A DNA stretch of 64,000 nt. It comes from Thermomonas fusca DSM 15424. Its GTDB lineage: Bacteria > Pseudomonadota > Gammaproteobacteria > Xanthomonadales > Xanthomonadaceae. The stretch covers positions 119,739 through 183,738 of the forward strand of contig NZ_AUIV01000005.1 in the NCBI RefSeq assembly GCF_000423885.1, in the 5' to 3' direction. The notes below the pieces were generated by a model that worked only from the letters and a program-made list of their open reading frames with translations, had not been told where the DNA came from and did no database searches. This document shows, in pieces, positions 45,429 to 53,745 of this stretch (position 1 is its first letter; every line of letters starts with the position of its first letter). The translations under genes and the position numbers were made by a program.

Positions 45429-46868
45429 TCAGCCCTGCGCTTCGGCGACGTCGGGTGCCATGACCGGATGTTCGGCAACGCCGGACGCCATCTTCCAGGT
45501 CTTCCACATGTGCCAGCCCATCAGGCACATGCCGGACAGGATCAACAGGCCGCCCAGCAGGCGTCCCAGGTAGTAGGGATAGGTGGCGACCAGCGACTCC
45601 ACGAAGCTGTAGGTCAGCGTGCCGTCGGCGTTGGTGGCGCGCCACATCAGGCCCTGGGTGATGCCGGCGATCCACATCGAGACGATGTAGAACACCACGC
45701 CGATGGTGTGCATCCAGAAATGCGTGTCGATCAGCTTGGTCGAGTACATCCCCGGCAGGCCCAGCAGGCGCGGATACAGCGCGTACAGCGAGCCGATCGA
45801 AATCATCGCCACCCAGCCCAGAGTGCCGGCGTGCACGTGGCCGACGGTCCAGTCGGTGTAGTGCGACAGCGAGTTGACCGTCTTGATCGACAGCAGCGGG
45901 CCTTCGAAGGTGGCGATCATGTAGAAGCTGATCGCCACGATCAGGAACTTGAGGATCGGGTCGGTGCGCAGCTTGTGCCACACGCCCGAGAGCGTGAGGA
46001 TGCCGTTCATCGCGCCGCCCCACGACGGTGCCAGCAGGATCACCGAGAACACCATGCCCACCGACTGCGCCCAGTCCGGCAGCGCGGTGTAGTGCAGGTG
46101 GTGGGGGCCGGCCCACATGTAGATCGAGATCAGTGCCCAGAAGTGCACGATCGACAGGCGGTAGGAGTAGATCGGGCGCTGCGCCTGCTTGGGCACGAAG
46201 TAGTACATCATCGCCAGGTAGCCGACGGTGAGCAGGAACGCCACGCCGTTGTGGCCGTACCACCACTGCGCCATCGCATCGACCGCGCCGCTGTAGACAG
46301 AGTACGACTTCCACAGCCCGGCCGGCATCACCAGGTTGTTGACGATGTGCAGCAGCGCCACCGCGATCACGTAGGCGCCGTAGAACCAGTTGGCGACGTA
46401 GATGTGCTTGACCCGGCGCTTGACGATGGTGCCGAAGAACAGCCAGCCGTAGGCCACCCAGACGATCGCGATCAGCAGGTCCAGCGGCCACTCCAGCTCG
46501 GCGTATTCCTTGCTCTGGGTGATGCCCAGCGGCAGGGTGATGACCGCGCCCAGCATCGCCGCCTGCCAGCCCCAGAACACGAAGCTGGCCAGCTTGTCGG
46601 AAATCAGCCGCACGTGGCAGGTGCGCTGCACCACGTACAGCGAGGTGGCGAACAGCACCGAACCGCCGAACGCGAAGATCATGCCGTTGGTGTGCAGCGG
46701 CCGCAGCCGGCTGTAGGTCAGCCACGGGATGTCGAAATTGAGGGCGGGCCAGTACAGCTGCGCGGCGCAGAGGACGCCGACGGCCATGCCGACGATGCCC
46801 CAGAACACGGTTGCGACCGCGAACTGGTGCACCACCTTGTCGTTGTAGGTGCCGGTGATGGCTTGCAT
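45429..46868 (-). CDS. ccoN: cbb3 oxidase catalytic subunit CcoN
   Basis: 479 residues from ATG 46868, with GGAG seven bases ahead; an in-frame ATG at 46895 is less well placed. Twelve membrane helices with heme/CuB histidines in LRPLHTNGMIF, WWYGHNGVAFLL, HHLHYTALPDW, and HVHAGTLGW. This is the high-affinity oxidase used at low oxygen. An FNR box precedes it at 46922-46935, centred at -41.5 from the predicted start site. Confidence 0.98.
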   Translation of the reverse strand: MQAITGTYNDKVVHQFAVATVFWGIVGMAVGVLCAAQLYWPALNFDIPWLTYSRLRPLHTNGMIFAFGGSVLFATSLYVVQRTCHVRLISDKLASFVFWGWQAAMLGAVITLPLGITQSKEYAELEWPLDLLIAIVWVAYGWLFFGTIVKRRVKHIYVANWFYGAYVIAVALLHIVNNLVMPAGLWKSYSVYSGAVDAMAQWWYGHNGVAFLLTVGYLAMMYYFVPKQAQRPIYSYRLSIVHFWALISIYMWAGPHHLHYTALPDWAQSVGMVFSVILLAPSWGGAMNGILTLSGVWHKLRTDPILKFLIVAISFYMIATFEGPLLSIKTVNSLSHYTDWTVGHVHAGTLGWVAMISIGSLYALYPRLLGLPGMYSTKLIDTHFWMHTIGVVFYIVSMWIAGITQGLMWRATNADGTLTYSFVESLVATYPYYLGRLLGGLLILSGMCLMGWHMWKTWKMASGVAEHPVMAPDVAEAQG

Positions 46869-46893
46869 GCGGGTCTCCGGAGTGAACATGAAC

Positions 46894-46935
46894 ATGCTAG
46901 TCAGGCCTCGAAGATCGGGGCTTGACGTGGGTCAA
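46894..46935 (-). promoter_or_regulatory. FNR-dependent promoter of ccoNOQP
   Basis: TTGACGTGGGTCAA (46922-46935) is a symmetric FNR/ANR-type box. On the minus strand a -10 TAGCAT (46894-46899) predicts a start at 46887, exactly 41.5 bases from the box centre, the class II activator distance. It also sits about 84 bases upstream of a likely fnr start site on the other strand. Confidence 0.8.
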
Positions 46936-47046
46936 ATTGATGGGGTCTATCGCAGTCGTGGCGGGCGGTGTAAGCCGGGCAACTGGTGGCGGGATCAGCG
47001 ATAATTGTAGCCCTAGCCTTCCCGATTTGCAGGCATTCGCAAAGTC

Positions 47047-47817
47047 ATGAGCGACCCGATCCCGCTGAATCTGGCACGACTGCGGCGCACCTGCGCGGAG
47101 TGCTCGTTGCAGATGCTGTGCCTGCCCGCGGGTGTCGACGCGGAAGATCTCGGCAGGCTGGACACGGTGGTGCAGCGGCGCAAGCCGCTGGCCAAGGGCG
47201 AAAGCCTGTATCGCACCGGCGATCCGTTGCGGGCGGTGTTCGTGGCCAGCGAAGGCAGCTTCAAGACGGTGGTGGTGAACCCGGCCGGCGAAGAGCACGT
47301 ACTGGGCTTCCACCTGCCGGGCGAGCTGTTCGGGCTGGATGCCATCGGCAGTGGCCAGCACCGCTGCGAAGCGGTGGCGCTGAGCGATTCGCGGGTGTGC
47401 GAGCTGCCGTTCTCGCAGCTGGCGACCATCGCCGCCAAGCTGCCCAGCCTGCAGCAGCAGCTGCTGCGCGTGATCGGCCAAAGTGCGGATCGCGACCATG
47501 ACCACGTCGACGTGCTGTCGCGGCGCCAGGCCAGCGAGCGCATCGCCCTGTTCCTGCACGGCCTGAGCGAGCGCTACCGGCGCATCGGCCGGCCCTGCGA
47601 CGACTTCCAGCTGCCGATGAGCCGCGACGAGATCGCCCGCTACCTGGGGCTGGTGCTGGAAACCGTCAGCCGCGGTTTCAGCCGCCTGCACGAGGACGGG
47701 GTGATCGAAGTGCGCGGCCGGCGGGTGCGCATCGTCGACGAAACGGCGCTGTGCCTGGCCGCCAACGGCGGCAGCGATGGGGCGAGCCCGCAGTCGCGCA
47801 AACGCGACCGCGCCTGA
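47047..47817 (+). CDS. fnr: FNR/ANR-type oxygen-responsive regulator
   Basis: 256 residues. N-terminal Cys16, Cys19 and Cys25 (CAECSLQMLC) plus Cys107 (GQHRCEAVAL) match the four ligands of the FNR oxygen-sensing [4Fe-4S] cluster. A cyclic-nucleotide-binding-type beta-roll, dimer helix and helix-turn-helix follow, with LETVSRGFSRL carrying the E-x2-SR recognition pattern of FNR. It should activate genes with TTGAT-N4-ATCAA boxes when oxygen is absent; several such boxes lie in this window. A GATAAT at 47000-47005 is a possible -10. Confidence 0.92.
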   Translation: MSDPIPLNLARLRRTCAECSLQMLCLPAGVDAEDLGRLDTVVQRRKPLAKGESLYRTGDPLRAVFVASEGSFKTVVVNPAGEEHVLGFHLPGELFGLDAIGSGQHRCEAVALSDSRVCELPFSQLATIAAKLPSLQQQLLRVIGQSADRDHDHVDVLSRRQASERIALFLHGLSERYRRIGRPCDDFQLPMSRDEIARYLGLVLETVSRGFSRLHEDGVIEVRGRRVRIVDETALCLAANGGSDGASPQSRKRDRA

Positions 47818-47881
47818 TCGATAGCGGCGGCGTCTCCGCGCCGGGCTTGCCGGCCGACGGGGGTTCCGCGAAGCTGCATGG

Positions 47882-49117
47882 ATGATGGCGGACCTGGACA
47901 TCCTTCGCGGCCTGGCAGTGGCGTTGGGCCTTGGCTTGCTGGTGGGCGTGGAGCGCGAGCGCCGGCGCGCCGACGACGGCCACGACGTGGCCGGGGTGCG
48001 CACGTTCGCGCTGATCGCGCTGGCCGGGGCGATCGCCGAGCGCATCGGCGGCATCGGCATCGCGCTGGGCGGCGCGTTCGTGGTGCTGGCGGCGCTGGCC
48101 GGCTACCGCGCCAGCCGCGGTCGCGATCCTGGTCTGACCACCGAAACCGCGATGCTGCTGGTGTTCCTGCTGGGCGTGCTGGCGATGCGCGAGCTGGTGC
48201 TGGCGGCGGGCCTGGGCGTGGCGGTGACCCTGCTGCTGGCGATGAAGACCCGCGCCCACCACTTCGTCCATCAGGTGCTGACCGACCAGGAGCTGCACGA
48301 CGCGCTGCTGCTGGCCGCGGCGGCCACCGTGGTGCTGCCGCTGTTGCCGGATCGCGCCATCGATCCATGGGCGGTGCTCAATCCGCGCAAGCTGTGGCTG
48401 CTTGCGGTGATCGTGATGGCGATCAGCGCGCTGGGCCACATCGCCAAGCGGGCCTATGGCGCACGCACCGGGCTGATGCTGGCGGGCTTCGCCGGCGGCT
48501 TCGCGTCCAGTGCGGCCACCATCGCCAGCATGGGCGCACGCGCCCGGCGTGAACCGGCGCTGGCCAGCGCCTGCGCGGGCGCAGGGATGATTTCCAACAT
48601 CAGCACGGTGGTACAGCTCGGCGTGGTGGTGGGGCTGATGTCACCGCCACTGCTGGCGCGGCTGTGGCCGGCGCTGCTGGCATCCGGGCTGGCGGTGACG
48701 GCCTTCGCGCTGGTTGCGGCGCGCGCCGCGCGCGACGTGCCGGCGGACCTGGAGGCGCCGGAAGGGCGCGCTTTCGAGCCCAGGCAGGCGCTGCTGTTCG
48801 TGGCGCTGCTGGCAACGGTGATGCTGGTCGCGGCGTGGTTGCAGGCGTGGCTGGGCGAGGTCGCGCTGGGGGCGGTGATGGCGGTGTCGGGCCTGGCCGA
48901 TGCGCACGCCGCGGCCGCCTCGGCGGCGCAGTTGGTAGCCGCCGGACGCATCGAAGCCGACGTTGCGCTGACCGGGATTGCGCTGGGGCTGGCGACCAAT
49001 TCGGCCACCAAATTTGGCCTGGCCTGGGCCAGCGGCGGGAGAGCTTACGCGCTGCGGCTGCTGCCCGGCATCGTCGCCATGCTGCTGGCCTTCATGCTGA
49101 CGCTGCGGTTGAGCTGA
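47882..49117 (+). CDS. MgtC/SapB and DUF4010 membrane protein
   Basis: 411 residues, about twelve membrane segments. The N-terminal part has the MgtC/SapB start RGLAVALGLGLLVGVERER and GVRTFALIALAGA; the C-terminal part is DUF4010 (GFAGGFASSAATIASMGAR, GMISNISTVVQLGVVVG, LATNSATKFGLAW). Two-part proteins of this kind are widespread and of unknown transport role. It stands between fnr and the sco gene without overlap. Confidence 0.85.
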   Translation: MMADLDILRGLAVALGLGLLVGVERERRRADDGHDVAGVRTFALIALAGAIAERIGGIGIALGGAFVVLAALAGYRASRGRDPGLTTETAMLLVFLLGVLAMRELVLAAGLGVAVTLLLAMKTRAHHFVHQVLTDQELHDALLLAAAATVVLPLLPDRAIDPWAVLNPRKLWLLAVIVMAISALGHIAKRAYGARTGLMLAGFAGGFASSAATIASMGARARREPALASACAGAGMISNISTVVQLGVVVGLMSPPLLARLWPALLASGLAVTAFALVAARAARDVPADLEAPEGRAFEPRQALLFVALLATVMLVAAWLQAWLGEVALGAVMAVSGLADAHAAAASAAQLVAAGRIEADVALTGIALGLATNSATKFGLAWASGGRAYALRLLPGIVAMLLAFMLTLRLS

Positions 49118-49178
49118 AAAAGGCGCGGCCGAAGCCGCGCCCTGTGCCGTCTGTATTGCCAGTCCCGCTGCGCGGGAC
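49117..49178 (-). terminator. Terminator region after the nirK-nirV-sco operon
   Basis: GGCGCGGC (49122-49129), loop CGAA, GCCGCGCC (49134-49141). Read on the minus strand it is followed by five T (49117-49121), so it ends the nirK operon. A second hairpin, GTCCCGC/GCGGGAC (49162-49178), lies between it and the sco stop. Confidence 0.8.
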
Positions 49179-49187
49179 CGAGGTGGC

Positions 49188-49787
49188 TCAGCCGCCCACG
49201 GCCTTGCGCACCGCGGCAACGAAGTCCGGGTCCGGCTGGGTGCCGATCTTCTCGGTGCGGGCGAGGATTCGGCCGTTGGCATCCACCAGGATCAGCATGC
49301 TGCTGTGGTTGAACTCGCCGTCGGCCAGCTGGCGATAGCGGATGCCCAGCACCGCGGCCACCGAGCGCACGTCATCCGCCGGCGGTGCCGCCAGCGTCCA
49401 GCGGGCGAGATCCAGCTTGCGCTGGTCAACCACCTTCTTCAGTGCGGGCGGGGTATCGCGGGCCGGATCCATGCTGACCAGCAGCACACCCAGCCGCTTC
49501 TGCTGGTCCGGGCTGAGCTGGCGTTCGACCGCCTTGCCGGATTCGATGATCAACGGGCAGATGTACTGGCAGGAGGTGTAGAACATCGACACCAGCCTCG
49601 GTTTGCCACGCAGGGTGCGCCAGTCGCGCGTCTGGCCCTGGCTGTCGGTGAGTGGCAGCGGCAGCTGGTAGATCGAATCCCCCGGCAGCGGTGGCGCGGG
49701 CTGGGCGGCGCCGGCCAGACCGGCGAAGCCGAGCAGGAGGGTAGCGGCAATGCCGCGCAACAGATGTTTCATCGGGAGCAGTGTCAT
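49188..49787 (-). CDS. SCO1/SenC-type copper chaperone
   Basis: 199 residues from ATG 49787 (AGGAG upstream), with a second ATG at 49772. A signal peptide or anchor (IAATLLLGFAGLAGAAQ) leads to a thioredoxin fold with the copper site TSCQYICP (CxxxC) and a distal histidine in EFNHSSM. SCO proteins load copper into CuA or other periplasmic copper sites. As the third gene of the nirK-nirV-sco operon it probably serves NirK. The ATG overlaps the nirV stop. Confidence 0.9.
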   Translation of the reverse strand: MTLLPMKHLLRGIAATLLLGFAGLAGAAQPAPPLPGDSIYQLPLPLTDSQGQTRDWRTLRGKPRLVSMFYTSCQYICPLIIESGKAVERQLSPDQQKRLGVLLVSMDPARDTPPALKKVVDQRKLDLARWTLAAPPADDVRSVAAVLGIRYRQLADGEFNHSSMLILVDANGRILARTEKIGTQPDPDFVAAVRKAVGG

Positions 49788-50578
49788 GGTGCGCTCCTGG
49801 CGCAACGGAATCCCATGTTGGCGGTGGCGTCGCGGCCTTCCAGCGAAGACAGCATCGCCACCCGCATCATCACCGCGTAATTCTCGCGGTCGTCCATCGA
49901 CAGCGCGCCAGCGCCGCAGAACTTGCCCTTGTCGGGGTCGCCCTGGGTGCGGTTGTCGCTGTCGACCATCAGTGAGGAAGCGTCCTCGGTCCATTCCCAG
50001 ACCAGTCCGTGCAGGTCGTGCACGCCGTAGGTGTTGGGTGCCTGCATGCCTACCCTGGGCAGGGCTTCCCGCGACGAGCGCGAGTACCAGCCGAGGATGC
50101 GTTCGCGCCAGGCGGGATCCTGGCGGGCATCGGTATGGGTTTCATCCGCCGCGGCGGCGTATTCCCATTCGTTCCAGGTCGGCAGGCGCGCGCCCAGCCA
50201 GCTGCAGTAGGCATCGGCCGCGAACCAGCTGACCCAGACCACCGGGCGGTCCGGCAGTGCGTTCGGGCCGAGCGTATCCGGCCCGGCCCAGTGCGAGAGG
50301 TAGCGCGCTTCGGCGAACACGCTGGACACCCGGTCGCGCCGCCACTCCGGGTGGCGCTTCAGGAAGGCCTGGAAGTCCGCGTTGGTCACCGGCTTGCGCA
50401 TCAGCGCGAAAGGCTTGATGCGCACGCCGTTCTTGGCGTCCTCGTAGCGCAGTACCGACTTGAACTGGCCGCCCGGCAGCCCGGCATAGCGCCCTGCCAC
50501 CACGCCGGCCGCGAGGCCGGCGAGGGGCAGGACGACGAGTCCCAGAACGAGCAGCGGGGCGGTCAGCCGCTTGCGCAT
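49784..50578 (-). CDS. nirV: NirV-like formylglycine-generating-enzyme family protein
   Basis: 264 residues from ATG 50578. An N-terminal hydrophobic anchor (LLVLGLVVLPLAGLAAG) and an FGE/SUMF1-type domain follow: ALMRKPVTNADFQAFLKRHP, PVVWVSWFAADAYCSWLG, RLPTWNEWEYAAAAD, GVHDLHGLVWEW and ANMGFRCAR. In several denitrifiers a protein of this kind, NirV, is encoded with nirK and thought to act in the periplasm; its exact job is not settled. Here it sits four bases after the nirK stop. Confidence 0.85.
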   Translation of the reverse strand: MRKRLTAPLLVLGLVVLPLAGLAAGVVAGRYAGLPGGQFKSVLRYEDAKNGVRIKPFALMRKPVTNADFQAFLKRHPEWRRDRVSSVFAEARYLSHWAGPDTLGPNALPDRPVVWVSWFAADAYCSWLGARLPTWNEWEYAAAADETHTDARQDPAWRERILGWYSRSSREALPRVGMQAPNTYGVHDLHGLVWEWTEDASSLMVDSDNRTQGDPDKGKFCGAGALSMDDRENYAVMMRVAMLSSLEGRDATANMGFRCARSAP

Positions 50579-50582
50579 GGCG

Positions 50583-52109
50583 TCAGTGGCCTTCCGAGGC
50601 GTTGGCGGGCTTGGCGGCGCGGGCAGCGGCGGCGTCGGCCTTGCTGACCTGACCACCCGGGTTGCCCCAGCTGTTCAGCACGTAGGTGGAGATGTTGGCC
50701 ACCTCGTCGTCGGTCAGCTGGCTCATCGGCGGCATGTTGGAGTTGTAGTCCTTGCCGTTGACCTTCACCGGGCCGACCATGCCATGCAGGATGATCTCCG
50801 GCAGGCGCTTAGGATTGGCCTTGATGTAGTCCGAACCGGCCAGCGGCGGGAACACGCCTTCCATGCCCTTGCCATCGGCGCCGTGGCAGGTGGAGCAGGT
50901 GCCGGCGAACACCACCTTGCCGGCCGCGATCTGCTCTTCCTTGGTCAGGGTGCCGGCCTTGGCGGAGGCAGCGGCCACCGATACCGGGGCGCGGCTGGTG
51001 CCGGCGACCTGGTCACCCAGGTAGACCGCGTCCACTTCCTTGCCCGAGTAGATGTCCTTGCGCTCCTTGCCTTCGGCCTGGAGGATCGCCAGCGCGCCCT
51101 TGTTGAAGGCACGGAAGATGCTGTGGTCGACCAGCACGTAGCTGCCCGGCACTTCCATGTGGAACTCCATCATCGCCGCACCGCCGGCCGGGATCAGCGT
51201 GGTCTGCACGTTCTCCTGGAAGCGGGTGCCGCCTTCGTACCAGACCTTGTCGAAGATCTCGCCGATGACGTGGAAGCTGGACACCAGGTTGGGGCCGCCG
51301 TTGCCGACGTACAGGCGCACCTTCTCGCCGGTCTTGGCCTTGAGCGCCTTGTCGCCGGTCATCGAGCCTTCCATGCCGTTGAACAGCACGTAGGTCGGGT
51401 TCTCGTCGATGGCCTTCTCCATGTTGAAGCCCTGGTGGCCCTTCTCGCGGTACTTGCCGGTGGTGTAGAAGTCGCCCTGCATCACGTAGTACTCGCGGTC
51501 GACCTTCGGCAGGCCTTCCGGCGGCTCGACCAGGATCAGGCCGTACATGCCGTTGGCGATGTGCATGCCGACTGGCGCGGTGGCGCAGTGGTAGACGTAC
51601 AGGCCGGCATTGAGCGCCTTGAAGCTGAAGCGGCTGACGTGGCCGGGCGCGGTGAAGCTGGCCGCGGCGCCGCCGCCGGGGCCGGTGACGCCGTGCAGGT
51701 CGATGTTGTGCGGCATCTTGCTGTCCGGCATGTTGCGCAGGTGGAATTCCACCGTGTCGCCCTGGCGCACGCGGATGAAGCTGCCGGGGACGGTGCCGCC
51801 GAAAGTCCAGAACGTGTAGCTCACGCCTTCGGAGATCTCCATGTCCTTCTCGACCACGTCGAGCGAGACGATCACCTTGGCGGGCGCGCTGCGGCCGGTT
51901 GCCGGCGGCACCAGCGGTGGCGAGGTCAGCACGGCCTGGATCGGCTCGCCTACCGGCGGACCGAAGTCGCCCTTGGCGGAACCGCCGGTTTCGTCCTGGT
52001 GGACGGCGCCGTTCGGGGCCGGGTTCGGCTGCTCGATGCGGCAGGCTGACAGGCCCAGGGTGGCCGCGACGGCCAAGGCCAGGGTGGCATACCGGACTGC
52101 GGGTTTCAT
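50583..52109 (-). CDS. nirK: Copper nitrite reductase with fused cytochrome c domain, lipoprotein
   Basis: 508 residues from ATG 52109. A lipobox (LSAC, Cys23) suggests membrane anchoring. Two cupredoxin domains carry the copper ligands: His134 and His139 (MPHNIDLH), His174-Cys175 (YHCATAP), His183 and Met188, SSFHVIGE and VDHSIFR. The last 105 residues form a class I cytochrome c with CSTCH at 405-409 and methionine in NMPPMSQ. Such three-domain NirKs (known from Ralstonia and Pseudoalteromonas) receive electrons through their own heme. It reduces nitrite to nitric oxide. An FNR box lies about 80 bases upstream. Confidence 0.95.
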   Translation of the reverse strand: MKPAVRYATLALAVAATLGLSACRIEQPNPAPNGAVHQDETGGSAKGDFGPPVGEPIQAVLTSPPLVPPATGRSAPAKVIVSLDVVEKDMEISEGVSYTFWTFGGTVPGSFIRVRQGDTVEFHLRNMPDSKMPHNIDLHGVTGPGGGAAASFTAPGHVSRFSFKALNAGLYVYHCATAPVGMHIANGMYGLILVEPPEGLPKVDREYYVMQGDFYTTGKYREKGHQGFNMEKAIDENPTYVLFNGMEGSMTGDKALKAKTGEKVRLYVGNGGPNLVSSFHVIGEIFDKVWYEGGTRFQENVQTTLIPAGGAAMMEFHMEVPGSYVLVDHSIFRAFNKGALAILQAEGKERKDIYSGKEVDAVYLGDQVAGTSRAPVSVAAASAKAGTLTKEEQIAAGKVVFAGTCSTCHGADGKGMEGVFPPLAGSDYIKANPKRLPEIILHGMVGPVKVNGKDYNSNMPPMSQLTDDEVANISTYVLNSWGNPGGQVSKADAAAARAAKPANASEGH

Positions 52110-52181
52110 CGTGTGTTTACCTTTCTGGAGTGATGTGTCGTTGTTGGCGGCAAGCATCGTTCGTCGGCGGGGTTTCTAATG

Positions 52182-52195
52182 TTGATCCAAATCAA
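52182..52195 (-). promoter_or_regulatory. Perfect FNR/DNR box upstream of nirK
   Basis: TTGATCCAAATCAA (52182-52195) is an exact TTGAT-N4-ATCAA. A start site at the class II distance would be near 52147 with only a weak -10 (GATGCT or AACGAT on the minus strand). It leaves a leader of about 37 bases before nirK. Confidence 0.8.
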
Positions 52196-52231
52196 AACCG
52201 CCGGGCGGCTGGCGGGCGGTCACGCCACCTC

Positions 52232-52245
52232 TTGACCTGCATCAA
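52232..52245 (+). promoter_or_regulatory. FNR/DNR box for the porin-led operon
   Basis: TTGACCTGCATCAA (52232-52245) matches the FNR pattern with one change. It is 50 bases from the nirK box, so each divergent gene appears to have its own site. For the porin operon a class II start would lie near 52280, 23 bases before the ATG. Confidence 0.7.
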
Positions 52246-52302
52246 CATGCGGCCCGTGTGAAGCGCAGAACCTTGCGCCATGCACCCTTTCCCGGCACCC
52301 GC

Positions 52303-53520
52303 ATGACGAACCATACACGAGTGATTTGCATTCTTGTCATTGCGCTGACAGCGGGCTTCCCGCTGCATGCGTCGGAGCCTCCGAAAGCGGCGTTGGAGTG
52401 GGATTTGCGCCTGCGCCACGAGCAGGTGGGGGACGCAGGTTTCAGCCGCGATGCCAACGCCAGCACTGCGCGCCTGCGCACCGGTTTGAGGCTGGCCCCC
52501 GCGGCCGGCTGGACCGTGCTGCTGGAGGGCGAGGGCGTGGCCGGCGCCGGCAGCTACAACAGCGGCGCAAACGGCAAGGCGGCGTACCCGGCCGTGCTGG
52601 ACCCGACCGGCGCCGAACTCAACCAGGCCTGGGTCAGCTGGCGGGGCGCGCAGGGCGGTATCACCGTCGGCCGGCAGCGCATCGCGCTGGACAACCAGCG
52701 CTGGGTGGGCGCGGTCGGCTGGCGGCAGAACGAGCAGAGCTTCGATGCGCTGGGTGCGCAGTGGAAGCCGCGCGCCGACCTGGCGCTGCAGTACTACTGG
52801 CTGGACCGCGTACACCGGGTCGCCGGCGACAAGGCGATCAACCGGCTGGCGCGCGAGCGCGACCTCGACAGCCATCTGCTCAACCTTGCGTGGAAGCGCG
52901 GCGCGCAGCAGCTGGTCGGTTATGCCTATCTGCACGACGACCGCGATGTGGCCGCTGCTTCCACCGCTACCTATGGCTTGCGCTGGAGCGGCGCCGCCGG
53001 CAACGGCGGGCAGGGCTTGGGCTGGACCGCGGAGTACGCCCGGCAGACCGACCATGCGCGCAACCCGGCCGATTTCGGCCTCGATTACTGGCTGCTGGAA
53101 CCCAGCTGGAGCCGCGGCAAGACCACCCTGCGCGCCGGCTGGGAGCGGCTGGGCAGCAATGGCATGGTGGCGGTGCAGTCGCCGCTGGCCACCCTGCATG
53201 CGTTCAACGGTTGGGACGACCAGTTCGGCACCACCCCGGCAAAGGGGCTGGAAGATCGCTATCTGGGCGCCAGCGGCAAGTTCGGCAGCGGCCGCCTGGA
53301 CGGCAAGCTGGGCTGGGCGCTGGCCTGGCACGACTATCGCGCCGACGTCGGCGGCCTGCGCTACGGCCGCGAGTGGAATGCTTCGCTGGGCTTTCCGCTG
53401 CCCGGCGGCCTGAGCGGGCTGGTCAAGCTGGCCGACTATCGCGCCGATGGGTTTTCGCGTGACAACCGCAAGCTGTGGCTGCAGGTGGAATGGCGCGGCA
53501 CGCGGGCGCTGGCGCCATGA
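52303..53520 (+). CDS. Alginate-export-like outer-membrane porin
   Basis: 405 residues from ATG 52303, with a signal peptide ending HASE. The mature part is a run of alternating strands (LEWDLRLRHEQVGDAGF, TVGRQRIALDNQRWVGAVGW, FDALGAQWKPRADLALQYYW) ending in aromatic-terminated LWLQVEWRGTR, typical of alginate-export family 16-18-strand barrels. Such porins sit next to nitrate/nitrite respiration genes in several denitrifiers and might admit nitrite or other small anions (inferred). It leads an operon of DUF2249, membrane, DGC, ubiT-like and nadAB genes. Confidence 0.82.
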   Translation: MTNHTRVICILVIALTAGFPLHASEPPKAALEWDLRLRHEQVGDAGFSRDANASTARLRTGLRLAPAAGWTVLLEGEGVAGAGSYNSGANGKAAYPAVLDPTGAELNQAWVSWRGAQGGITVGRQRIALDNQRWVGAVGWRQNEQSFDALGAQWKPRADLALQYYWLDRVHRVAGDKAINRLARERDLDSHLLNLAWKRGAQQLVGYAYLHDDRDVAAASTATYGLRWSGAAGNGGQGLGWTAEYARQTDHARNPADFGLDYWLLEPSWSRGKTTLRAGWERLGSNGMVAVQSPLATLHAFNGWDDQFGTTPAKGLEDRYLGASGKFGSGRLDGKLGWALAWHDYRADVGGLRYGREWNASLGFPLPGGLSGLVKLADYRADGFSRDNRKLWLQVEWRGTRALAP

Positions 53521-53735
53521 AAACATTGGACCTGCGCGCGCTGCCGGCGCCGGAACCGCTGCTGCAGGCACTGGCCGCGGCCGATGCGCTGCAGCCGGGG
53601 CAGGCGCTGGAGGTGTTGACCCCGCTGCTGCCGGCGCCGCTGCTGGAAGCGCTGGAATCGCGCGGCCTGCACTGGCGCGCCGAGCCGTGTGTGGATCACG
53701 GCACCTGGGTGGCGATCCTGCGCCCCGCTGCCTGA
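53517..53735 (+). CDS. DUF2249 domain protein
   Basis: 72 residues. LDLRALPAPEPLLQALAAAD, GQALEVLTPLLPAPLLEALE and the closing HGTWVAILRPA fit DUF2249, a TusA-like small fold. DUF2249 genes cluster with denitrification and hemerythrin genes in many proteobacteria, but no reaction has been assigned. The ATG lies in the porin stop codon. Confidence 0.85.
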   Translation: MKTLDLRALPAPEPLLQALAAADALQPGQALEVLTPLLPAPLLEALESRGLHWRAEPCVDHGTWVAILRPAA

Positions 53736-53745
53736 TGTCGGTGCG

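Noticed and set aside
43809..46925. A 1038-codon plus-strand frame opposite ccoPQON
   Set aside because: Antisense shadow of the cbb3 operon; His/Gln/Arg/Val-rich and lacking domains.
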